In this document: in pieces, positions 27,519 to 35,011 of the stretch
Position numbering within the stretch: the stretch's first letter is position 1
Layout: every line of letters begins with the position of its first letter
Assembly: GCA_947462815.1 (NCBI GenBank)
Contig: CANHQR010000008.1
Span: 1-64,000 of the forward strand
From: Pseudobdellovibrionaceae bacterium
GTDB lineage: Bacteria > Bdellovibrionota > Bdellovibrionia > Bdellovibrionales > JAMPXM01
Direction: 5' to 3'
Length of the DNA stretch: 64,000 nt
The notes under the pieces: model-generated
The model's input: the letters and a program-made list of their open reading frames with translations, nothing else
What the model was told of the DNA's origin: nothing
Database searches by the model: none
Made by a program: the position numbers and the translations under genes

Positions 27519-29321
27519 CTAAGCTCCCGACTCTTTCACCTCGGGCCGACGGGCTGCCGACTTGAGCGAAGTCACTTGCGCGGTGAGTTCACCCGCAGAG
27601 AGACGAATTTGAAGTTCGTCGCCGATGCGGACCTGCTGCGGATCGCGGAGCGCTCGCCCCTCTCGGGACTGCACGAGGGCGTAACCGCGATCCAAAACCT
27701 TGAGCGGGCTCAGTGAGTCGAGCATCCCCATCGCCAAACGGACTCGCTCGAGGCGTTTGGTACGACTCCCTATTTCGCCGGCCATCAAACGAGAGCGAAG
27801 ATCTCGCCACCGCCAGCGATGCTCCGCGATGAGTCGCGTGGGATCACCGAGCTGCGCGCGCAAGATCTGCGTACGTGACCGTCGCGCTTCAATCAGGCCA
27901 CGCGCCGCTCGCTCGAGTCGGTCGCGAAGCTCATCGCAACGCCAAATGGCCTCTTGCAGAGTGCGGCGCGGATCAATCAATCGACGAGCGACATGCGTGC
28001 AGTGAATCTTAGCTTCATTCAATTGACGAAGGATCGCGAGCTTCAACGACTGTCGCAATCGCGCGATTCGCAAACTCAGCTCTCCGGCCGATTGCGACAC
28101 CAATTCGGCGGCAGCCGAAGGTGTCGGCGCTCGTAAATCCGCGACAAAATCCGCAATGGTGAAATCGATTTCATGCCCAACGGCCGAAATGATTGGCACT
28201 CGACTGGCCACGATCGCGCGCGCCACGCGCTCATCGTTGAAAGCCCAGAGGTCTTCAATCGAACCGCCGCCTCGGCCCACGATCGCCACATCAATCTGCG
28301 AGAGTCGGTTCAGCTGGGCGAGGGCCGCAACGATTTCGCCGGGAGCTTTGTCGCCTTGAACCGCACAAGGGATCACGAGGATCTCACCGCCCCGATAGCG
28401 TCGACCCAAGACATTGAGCATATCGCGGACGGCTGCACCCGTGGGTGAAGTGATCAGAGCAATACGCCTCGGGAAGCTGGGGATGGAGCGTTTTCGCTCA
28501 GGATCGAATAGACCCTCGGCTTGCAACTTCGCTTTGAGTCTTTCAAATTGTTGCTGAAGCGCACCCGCCCCAACGGTTTCCATCGAGTCGGCTACGATTT
28601 GGTATTGACCGCGCCCCTCATAGAGCGTGACCTTGCCGCGAATGAGTACTTCCACGCCGTCCGCTGGCTTGAAGTTCACGTTTTGCGCAAAACCTCGAAA
28701 CATGACCGCGGAAATCTGCGCCTGTTGATCTTTGAGTGAGAAGTACCAATGACCCGAACCTGCGTTCGGGCGAAAGTTGGAAATTTCGCCGCGCAACCAG
28801 ATTGTGTGGAGTTCGCGCTCCAACATCGACTTCGCGAGCTTGTTGAGCTGGCCAACGCTGTAAATGCGCGGCTCACTCTTCGTCACACCTGGATGGGCTG
28901 ACGAGGGCCCCTCGGACGGCGCCAACGTTGAAGGTTCGCGGGCCGCGACGGAAGTGTCAGCGAGCGAGGCCTCCGACTTGCCTGCTGAGGTGGAGGACGG
29001 CGCAATTGAAGTGTCGTCAGAACTCGAAGCGTAGTTCACTTCGCGATCGCCCAGCTTCGCGGTTTCCGGAAAACTCAGCTTCTTCCATCGGTCAGGAACA
29101 TGGGTGGGAGGGCTGGCGGAGCGATCGCTGCGGGTGGAGCTTGGAGTCGTTTGGGGAGACTTGGCCTCGCTGGCCGCAAGCCAATCCGACCAATTCATTT
29201 GCGCTGGTGCTTTCGCGCGCGACTTCGCCTTTGAGTCTCGAGAGCTCGAGATCTCCGAATTTCCAGTGGAGGAATTTGATGACGATTCGCCTCGTGAGCG
29301 GCGCGACTTTTTGTCCGACAT
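27519..29321 (-). CDS. xseA: Exodeoxyribonuclease VII large subunit with long N-terminal extension
   Basis: From about residue 150 the protein is a standard XseA: YSVGQLNKLAKSMLERELHTIWLRGEISNF begins the OB-fold, then GHWYFSLKDQQAQISAVMFRG, and the catalytic region with RIALITSPTGAAVRDML, GRGGGSIEDLWAFNDE and PIISAVGHEIDFTIADFVAD. The C-terminal helical part follows. The 600-residue length exceeds E. coli XseA (456) because of a Ser/Thr/Pro-rich, probably disordered N-terminal extension of about 150 residues. No good ribosome-binding site precedes ATG 29321, but no better start is seen downstream before the OB-fold. It degrades single-stranded DNA together with XseB and heads the xseA-xseB-ispA-tlyA group. 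Confidence 0.94.
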   Translation of the reverse strand: MSDKKSRRSRGESSSNSSTGNSEISSSRDSKAKSRAKAPAQMNWSDWLAASEAKSPQTTPSSTRSDRSASPPTHVPDRWKKLSFPETAKLGDREVNYASSSDDTSIAPSSTSAGKSEASLADTSVAAREPSTLAPSEGPSSAHPGVTKSEPRIYSVGQLNKLAKSMLERELHTIWLRGEISNFRPNAGSGHWYFSLKDQQAQISAVMFRGFAQNVNFKPADGVEVLIRGKVTLYEGRGQYQIVADSMETVGAGALQQQFERLKAKLQAEGLFDPERKRSIPSFPRRIALITSPTGAAVRDMLNVLGRRYRGGEILVIPCAVQGDKAPGEIVAALAQLNRLSQIDVAIVGRGGGSIEDLWAFNDERVARAIVASRVPIISAVGHEIDFTIADFVADLRAPTPSAAAELVSQSAGELSLRIARLRQSLKLAILRQLNEAKIHCTHVARRLIDPRRTLQEAIWRCDELRDRLERAARGLIEARRSRTQILRAQLGDPTRLIAEHRWRWRDLRSRLMAGEIGSRTKRLERVRLAMGMLDSLSPLKVLDRGYALVQSREGRALRDPQQVRIGDELQIRLSAGELTAQVTSLKSAARRPEVKESGA

Positions 29322-29437
29322 GGCTGAGACAAGCTAATCGCACAAAATCAAAAACGCCATTTGAAAGCGCGAGAATTCACGAGTGGCATTTGGACTTGCT
29401 GAGCCTCACCGAAAATCGGCCACAAGGCGGATTTCCT

Positions 29438-29671
29438 TTAGGCACCCAGCCATGCGCTTTGCAGCAACCAAATGCTCCCCACCAGCAAACAAATCCACGC
29501 TAATTTTTGGTGGGCGCGGAATTGCGCGAGAAGCGGCGGCGGCAAGCGCTGCTCGGCGATGGCCATCAACTTTGGTTGACTTAAGACCACCAGCATCATC
29601 GCACCGTAGGCAAATGCCAGCCATGGAACGTAGAGATCCAGCAGTACGTGTGTGGGGTGTGAACCAAGCAT
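29438..29671 (-). CDS. Small two-TM membrane protein
   Basis: A 77-residue frame with two clear hydrophobic helices (VPWLAFAYGAMMLVVLS and LAWICLLVGSIWLLQSAWLGA) joined by a basic loop with AEQRLPPPLLAQFRAHQK. The hydrophobic pattern argues for a real inner-membrane protein. GAGG is only one to two bases from the ATG, so the exact start is unsure. It precedes xseA by 116 bases on the same strand. Family not recognised. Confidence 0.55.
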   Translation of the reverse strand: MLGSHPTHVLLDLYVPWLAFAYGAMMLVVLSQPKLMAIAEQRLPPPLLAQFRAHQKLAWICLLVGSIWLLQSAWLGA

Positions 29672-30115
29672 GCCTCGCTATCGGTCAAGGCAGACAAGAG
29701 CTGTAGCAAGACGAGTCGACTCTGGCGAAAGGTCAAGCAAAGATGGCGCGTCGGGAGCCGAGGCTGCACCTGCCGACGAGGCGCTCAAAAGTTGGCATCC
29801 GTAGTTGGCATCAGTCTTGGGCCCACCCTGTATTGCAGTCTATTGGAGAAGGTGTCGAGAAGACTGAGGCGAAGGTCAAGTTTCTCTCGTTGAGCTTGCG
29901 CCATTTCGTGCGTCGTTTGCGATTCACCCTGGGAGAGTGATAAGCTGTGAGTGGGGTTCGGTGGCATATGCCTCCGAACAAAAGAGACCCTACAAGTCTT
30001 ATGAATTGGGGACTGTCCCTGTCGATGGTGAGCAAGCTCGGCCTTCGGGATCACGAGAAGCCTAAAGTCGGCATATGGTCACCCACCTTAAAGAACACGG
30101 GTCTCTTGGGATTCG

Positions 30116-30313
30116 ATGAGCGCCCCGACCCCTTTTTTTCTTTTCTCGGCGCGAGGCCGCGGCGATTCAGTCTGTTTTGTGGTGTGTGTTTTGCTCTGTG
30201 TGTTGCTCTGTGTTCTGAGCTGTGTTTCGAGCTGCCTTTTTTTAATAGGCATTGTCAGGTCTACTCGAAGACTCACCCCCACCATCCCCGACACTAAGCT
30301 TGTCTCAAATTGA
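30116..30313 (+). CDS. Doubtful small Cys-rich hydrophobic ORF
   Basis: This 65-codon frame encodes a hydrophobic, Cys-rich stretch (CFVVCVLLCVLLCVLSC) produced by a 12-bp tandem repeat, flanked by basic residues. It would insert in a membrane if made. There is no strong ribosome-binding site, and the frame ends inside palindrome C. It may be an accident of the repeat, so confidence is low. Confidence 0.2.
   Translation: MSAPTPFFLFSARGRGDSVCFVVCVLLCVLLCVLSCVSSCLFLIGIVRSTRRLTPTIPDTKLVSN
30186..30233. repeat. 12-bp tandem repeat, four copies
   Basis: Units GTGTTTTGCTCT, GTGTGTTGCTCT, GTGTTCTGAGCT and GTGTTTCGAGCT lie head to tail. The units have diverged, so the array is not recent. It lies about 70 bases upstream of palindrome C. 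Confidence 0.7.
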
Positions 30314-30318
30314 GACAA
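30300..30318. promoter_or_regulatory. Extended palindrome upstream of coiled-coil gene (site C)
   Basis: TTGTCTCAAATTGAGACAA is a perfect palindrome with eight- to nine-base arms. The core TGTCTCA-AAT-TGAGACA (30301-30317) is the best copy of the shared motif. It lies about 70 bases before the sigma-54 promoter of the gene at 30438, a normal distance for an enhancer-type activator site. Confidence 0.7.
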
Positions 30319-30380
30319 ACCAATTTTCATATAGGACCTCGGTCCGGAAGCGCACAGTTTTTTGGCGAAGAGACGAGAAA

Positions 30381-30396
30381 CGGCACCGCCCTTGCT
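30381..30396 (+). promoter_or_regulatory. Sigma-54 promoter (-24/-12)
   Basis: GGCAC-CGCCC-TTGCT matches the sigma-54 consensus TGGCAC-N5-TTGCA except for the first T and the last base, with correct spacing between the GG and GC pairs. The start of transcription would be near 30407, 30 bases before the ATG of the coiled-coil gene. Confidence 0.65.
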
Positions 30397-30437
30397 GCTA
30401 AACTCTTTAGGAATTGAGTTGAAGGGGGCGCCGTCAA

Positions 30438-32039
30438 ATGAGAAGCATTTCCAGCAAATCTTTGGTGTCGAAGTTCACGACAGCTGTGCGAGGTGTGGTT
30501 TTCAGCCGTTCTTCATTGAGCGTCGTTACAGTGATGCTCACGACGCTTCTTTCCGCTTCAAAAGGCCGCACAACCGGCGCCACTTTGAATGAGGGAGCAT
30601 GCTATGACCGAGCTCGCGCGACCTGCGGGGTCACATCAGGTGAAGGCAATCAGACCCAAGTCGCCTGTATCGCCGGTCAGGTCGCAATTTGCCGAGGCCA
30701 AGACCCTCAGGGCAGCAATTGTCAGAGTATTAACAATTCGATTCAGACAACATTCGATCGCTTTAACGAGGCCTGCTCGAGAATTGGAACAACCGACCCG
30801 GCTGCTTGTCGACGTCGGGCCGAGCAGTGTCAAAGAGCACAAGAACAACTTGATGCCGAATCCGAAGACAGTGAAGACTGCGATACCGTGACCGCGGCGG
30901 CATGCCCCGAGCTCTATGCCGGATCAAGTCGCGACCATCGAGAAGAGCAGCGCCAAGCAGATCAAGATCGCCGAGACAATCAAAGACAGATTCAAGACCT
31001 CACTAAACAACTAGGTGACGCTCAATCTGAACTCGCTCGGAAGCAAATGGAACTTCGTCAGGACATGGAAAAGGCGGCGATGGACTTCCGCAAGGCCGAG
31101 CGCGAGCTCATGGAGCAGCTTAAGAAGACGCTCGATGAGATCGACGCTCAGCAGGCGCAGGCCCTCGATAAGGCCCAAGAAGCTTATCGAGCCATGGACG
31201 CCGAGTACGTCAAAATGCGTGATAAACTGCGCCGACTTCAATCCAACATCAATCGAATGCGCGACGGACAGCTCGCACAGTGTCGAGGGGCCGCGCAAGC
31301 GAAGTATCAAGTCGCGGAAGAAGCACGACTGAAAGCCCGCAATCAAGGACCGCAGAATCGTGGCAGTATGTCGAGCCTTGCGGGCGATGAGCGTCGCCGG
31401 GCCCAACGTGACATGCGTTCACGTCAGGCCGATTACACAGCATTCTATAATGAGTGCATGGCGGGCCAATCGCCGGAGGGCCGCGCAGCTCAGAACAATA
31501 TCAATAAGTCCCAAGACGAACTTCGCGACGAAGAAAAACTTGTCGCCGATCAATCAGCGATGCTCGAGAAGCAGCGCCTGGAAATTATTCAGAAATTGAA
31601 ACAGCTTGAGGAGACGGCCAAGGTCAAAAAGCAGGAAGCTCACGTTCGGGTTCAGCAGCAATTGCAGACTCTACGCGAAACCTTCGAGATGAATCAGCGC
31701 CAAAATCAAGAGCGCATGCAAATGGCTCAACAAGAGGCGATGCAAAAGCAGCAGAATCTTCAGAACCAGCTAGGTCAAGCTCAACAACAATCCGCGCAAG
31801 CCGCACAGGCCGGTAACGCTCGGGCGCGCGCTCAGCGCTGCGCGGGTCGCGGGGGCCGCATGTCGGAATCGGAGGGACAACGTCGCTCCGAGGCTTCGGC
31901 CTCAGTCCCATCGCTCTTCTTGGCCCTGCAGAATCGATGCAATCAAACTCCCCCCGCGGGCTGTACTCTGAATCAAGCTTGCACTCAGTTCCGAGGCGCG
32001 GGCGGAACTCCAACCGGCGGAGCACGCGTCACTCGCTAA
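30438..32039 (+). CDS. Secreted coiled-coil, Cys-containing protein
   Basis: The 533-residue protein has a basic N-terminus and a hydrophobic signal segment (SSLSVVTVMLTTLLSASKG). A Cys-rich region follows (about residues 55-160, with ACYDRARATCG, VAICRGQ, CRRRAEQCQRAQEQ, CDTVTAAACPEL). From about 165 to 455 it is a long charged coiled coil rich in Gln, Glu, Lys and Arg (LTKQLGDAQSELARKQMELRQ). The tail again has Cys (NRCNQTPPAGCTLNQACTQ) and Gly-rich sequence. Paired Cys suggest disulphides outside the cytoplasm. I do not recognise the family. GGGGG lies about ten bases before the ATG. It stands alone, with its own palindrome and sigma-54 promoter. Confidence 0.75.
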   Translation: MRSISSKSLVSKFTTAVRGVVFSRSSLSVVTVMLTTLLSASKGRTTGATLNEGACYDRARATCGVTSGEGNQTQVACIAGQVAICRGQDPQGSNCQSINNSIQTTFDRFNEACSRIGTTDPAACRRRAEQCQRAQEQLDAESEDSEDCDTVTAAACPELYAGSSRDHREEQRQADQDRRDNQRQIQDLTKQLGDAQSELARKQMELRQDMEKAAMDFRKAERELMEQLKKTLDEIDAQQAQALDKAQEAYRAMDAEYVKMRDKLRRLQSNINRMRDGQLAQCRGAAQAKYQVAEEARLKARNQGPQNRGSMSSLAGDERRRAQRDMRSRQADYTAFYNECMAGQSPEGRAAQNNINKSQDELRDEEKLVADQSAMLEKQRLEIIQKLKQLEETAKVKKQEAHVRVQQQLQTLRETFEMNQRQNQERMQMAQQEAMQKQQNLQNQLGQAQQQSAQAAQAGNARARAQRCAGRGGRMSESEGQRRSEASASVPSLFLALQNRCNQTPPAGCTLNQACTQFRGAGGTPTGGARVTR

Positions 32040-32050
32040 ACCGCCATTGC

Positions 32051-32080
32051 CGCGGCGCGCCCGATTGTGCGCGCGCCGCG
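32051..32080 (+). terminator. GC-rich hairpin after the coiled-coil gene
   Basis: CGCGGCGCGC and GCGCGCCGCG form a perfect 10-bp stem with a 10-base loop, starting 11 bases after the stop codon. No T-run follows, so it is a terminator-like or RNA-protecting hairpin rather than a classical terminator. Confidence 0.5.
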
Positions 32081-32154
32081 CTCCGCGATACTCTCCCGAG
32101 GTTACACTAACGTTGAATTCTGAAACGTTCCGGTGACCTAAGGAGAGTTGCTTC

Positions 32155-34965
32155 ATGCGTCGGCTTTTCCCTCGAATTCTTGCTCTCGGCATTGCTTCGG
32201 TCTTGATCGTCATCGGCGCCGGTGCCGTCATGTTTTTGTCGGCGACCTCGGCGCTACCCGAGATCTTCAAAGTCGACGACTACAAGCCCCTGCTGGTGAC
32301 CGAAGTCTACGCCAAAGGCGGCGAACGCATGGGCGAATTCATGCGCGAGAATCGCACGCTGGTGCCAATTGATAAGGTGCCCAAAAAACTGATTGAGGCC
32401 TTTCTCGCCACCGAAGATCGCAAGTTTTACGAGCACAAGGGCATCAACTACTTGGCCATCGCACGCGCCGTGTTTGAGGGTTTTCGCGGCGAACGTGTGC
32501 GCGGAGCCTCGACCATCACCCAACAGTTGGCCAAGCAACTCTTCCTCACGCCTGAACGAACCATCACACGTAAATTGCGCGAGGCCGTTTTGGCCAAGCA
32601 GCTTGAAGAGAACCTCACCAAAGACGAAATTCTCTATCTCTACTTGAACCAGATCTATTTCGGCTCGGGCGCCCATGGGGTGGCGGCTGCTGCCGAAACT
32701 TATTTCCGTAAAGAGCTTAAGGATCTGACGCTTGCTGAGATCGCGATGATCGCGGGACTTCCGCAGCGCCCGACCGATTGGTCGCCCATCGCCAATCCCA
32801 AAAACGCCAAGCGACGTCAGCGAGAGGTTTTGAACAACATGGCAGAGGTCGGCTACATCTCCCCCGAGGAAGCTGACGCGGCGGCGAAAGAGGTGGTCAA
32901 GGTCTACATCGATCGCAGCTATCGTGATGTCGCGCCCTTTGTGATGGAGACCATTCGACAAATGCTCGTCGCTAAGATTGGCGAAGGCAAAGTTCTCGAT
33001 GAGGGGCTTAAGGTCTATACTTCCATCGACTTCAAGGCTCAACAAGCCGCTCAAGAGCAAGTGCGAGAGGGACTTCGCGCTGTCGACAAACGCCAAGGCT
33101 ATCGTGGGGCTCTGCGACGACTCGAAAAGCCCGAGGAACTTGACAACTTTTTTGTCCGTGGAAAAAAAGCGCTCGAAGACAAGATTGCTCCAGTGCGCTT
33201 CATTGAACCCGAAATGACGGCGGACACCGACGCCCCGAAGAACTCAGAAAAGCCCGCCGCTTTGCCCATCTTTCAAAAATTGGATGCGCAGAAGCGTGTC
33301 GTGAGTAATCTCCCGCCTTATGCGGCCAAAGGCCAAATCGTCGAAGCCGTCATCACGCGCATCGAAGATGGTCTGGGCTTGGTCGAAGTTCGCTTTGCCG
33401 ACGTGCAGGCCCTCATGGACTCGAAGGATTTCGAATGGGCTCGAAAACCGGATCCCAATTCCAATCCTGATTATGCGCCGAAACTCGCGAAGCCCTCCTT
33501 GGCCTTTAAGGTCGGCGATGTGGTTCTGGTGAAGATCACCGGTGATAAATTTGTGTCGCCGCGAAATAAAGACCTGCAAACCAAACTCGCTGCTGCTCGC
33601 AAAGCCGGCGGCAAGCTCGATCAATTCAATTTCGAAAACTTCGCTCAGGTCGCTCTGGAACAAGAGCCGGCCGTTGAAGGCTCTTTGATTTCCTTTGACC
33701 TGAAAACAGGACAAGTCGCCGCCATGGTGGGTGGATATGATTTTGCGCGCAACCAGTTCAATCGCGCCCTGCAGGCCAAACGACAGACAGGATCGAGTTT
33801 CAAATCCATCGTCTACGCGGCGGCCCTCGATAAGGGTTACACGCCGGCAACTTTGGTTCAGGACACGCCGCTCGTTTTTGAAGGACGCGATGCCTCGAAT
33901 GTCGAAGGACAAGACAGCGACATGCAGAAGTGGAAGCCGTCGAACCACGGAGAAAAGTTCTCGGGCGACATCCTGTTTCGCACAGCTTTGTCGAAGTCTT
34001 TGAATATTCCGACCGTTAAGATTCTTGAGAGCATCGGCGTGAGCTGGGCTTTGGAGTACGCTCGACGCCTGGGAATTTTCTCGCCACTCAATCCGGATTT
34101 GTCGCTGGGTTTGGGCTCGAGTTCAGTGACGCTCTACGAAATGACCAAAGCGTTTTCGCACTTTGCGCGACTGGGTCAGCGCATTCGACCGAGAATCGTC
34201 GAGAAGGTGATAGATCGACAAGGAAATGTGATTCTCGATGGCTTGAGTCTCGACGAGTATTTTGCGAAAGATCTAGCGCCCCTCGAGGAAGAGTTCGAGC
34301 AGAAACGCCAAGCCGTGTTGGCGAAGCGAGCCGGCGAATCTGCGCCTGAGCCAACCGCCGCGCCGACGGCGGCTCCCGAGGATCCCGAGATTGCCGATCC
34401 TTCGGCGACTCCAGCCGAAGAGACAAACCCGGCGATCGCCACCTCACCGCGACTCTTTTTTGAAGATGCCGATCAACTCATCTCACCCCAGACGGCCTAC
34501 GTCGCGACAACTCTCCTGCAATCGACCGTGAATGACGAAGGCGGCACAGCGGCTCGAGCACGTGCGCTCGGTCGACCTGTGGCCGGAAAGACAGGTTCAA
34601 CGAACGGTTACTTCGACGGTTGGTTCGTTGGCTATACCACTCAGTATGCGACAGGGGTATGGGTCGGCTTCGATGAAGAGAGAAGCTTGGGCTTGGGCGA
34701 AGTCGGAGGACGCACGGCTCTGCCAATCTGGTTGGAGTACATGAAGACCGCACATGGCGATGATCCGGCTCAGAACTTCTCTCAGCCAGGAGGCATTGTG
34801 ATCGCGAATATCGATGCGGAAACGGGAAAGCTCGCGTCGGTGAGCTCCCGTAAAGTTCTGACCCAGGCGTTCATCCGGGGCACTGAGCCTCGCGAGTTGA
34901 GCGGAGCTCCATCGGGCGGCTCGAAAGATGACAGCGATTTCCTCAAAGAGGATTTGGCCAACTAA
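32155..34965 (+). CDS. mrcA: Bifunctional penicillin-binding protein 1A
   Basis: A class A PBP of 936 residues. After one N-terminal transmembrane helix, the glycosyltransferase 51 domain shows the catalytic Glu87 in ATEDRKFYEHKGIN, then GASTITQQLAKQLFL and LNQIYFGSGAHGVAAAAE. An OB-like insert fills about residues 300-500. The transpeptidase domain has SSFK with Ser547, SKSLN as SxN and KTGST at residue 812. It polymerises glycan strands and cross-links them on the periplasmic side of the inner membrane. AAGGAGA precedes the ATG. A long Glu/Pro/Ala-rich segment (about 725-765) interrupts the transpeptidase domain between SxN and KTG. The LpoB-like lipoprotein at 10.6 kb could be its activator. 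Confidence 0.97.
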   Translation: MRRLFPRILALGIASVLIVIGAGAVMFLSATSALPEIFKVDDYKPLLVTEVYAKGGERMGEFMRENRTLVPIDKVPKKLIEAFLATEDRKFYEHKGINYLAIARAVFEGFRGERVRGASTITQQLAKQLFLTPERTITRKLREAVLAKQLEENLTKDEILYLYLNQIYFGSGAHGVAAAAETYFRKELKDLTLAEIAMIAGLPQRPTDWSPIANPKNAKRRQREVLNNMAEVGYISPEEADAAAKEVVKVYIDRSYRDVAPFVMETIRQMLVAKIGEGKVLDEGLKVYTSIDFKAQQAAQEQVREGLRAVDKRQGYRGALRRLEKPEELDNFFVRGKKALEDKIAPVRFIEPEMTADTDAPKNSEKPAALPIFQKLDAQKRVVSNLPPYAAKGQIVEAVITRIEDGLGLVEVRFADVQALMDSKDFEWARKPDPNSNPDYAPKLAKPSLAFKVGDVVLVKITGDKFVSPRNKDLQTKLAAARKAGGKLDQFNFENFAQVALEQEPAVEGSLISFDLKTGQVAAMVGGYDFARNQFNRALQAKRQTGSSFKSIVYAAALDKGYTPATLVQDTPLVFEGRDASNVEGQDSDMQKWKPSNHGEKFSGDILFRTALSKSLNIPTVKILESIGVSWALEYARRLGIFSPLNPDLSLGLGSSSVTLYEMTKAFSHFARLGQRIRPRIVEKVIDRQGNVILDGLSLDEYFAKDLAPLEEEFEQKRQAVLAKRAGESAPEPTAAPTAAPEDPEIADPSATPAEETNPAIATSPRLFFEDADQLISPQTAYVATTLLQSTVNDEGGTAARARALGRPVAGKTGSTNGYFDGWFVGYTTQYATGVWVGFDEERSLGLGEVGGRTALPIWLEYMKTAHGDDPAQNFSQPGGIVIANIDAETGKLASVSSRKVLTQAFIRGTEPRELSGAPSGGSKDDSDFLKEDLAN

Positions 34966-35011
34966 GTTTCGTTTTTTCTAGGCCAATTGTCATTGGCAAT
35001 TGAAGGACATC

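Larger units (their letters stand above)
29672..30437. other. Gene-poor region with repeats, palindrome and promoter
   Basis: About 765 bases without a convincing gene. It holds a direct repeat of GTTGGCATC near 29790-29810, a perfect GGCATATGCC palindrome near 29965, a 12-bp tandem repeat at 30186-30233, palindrome C at 30300-30318 and a sigma-54 promoter at 30381-30396. Short ORFs on both strands (29743-29940 plus, 29785-30054 minus, 30088-30330 minus) overlap each other and lack ribosome-binding sites. Confidence 0.6.

Noticed and set aside
29743-30054. Overlapping small ORFs in the gene-poor region
   Set aside because: They lie on opposite strands, are Arg-rich by composition and lack ribosome-binding sites.
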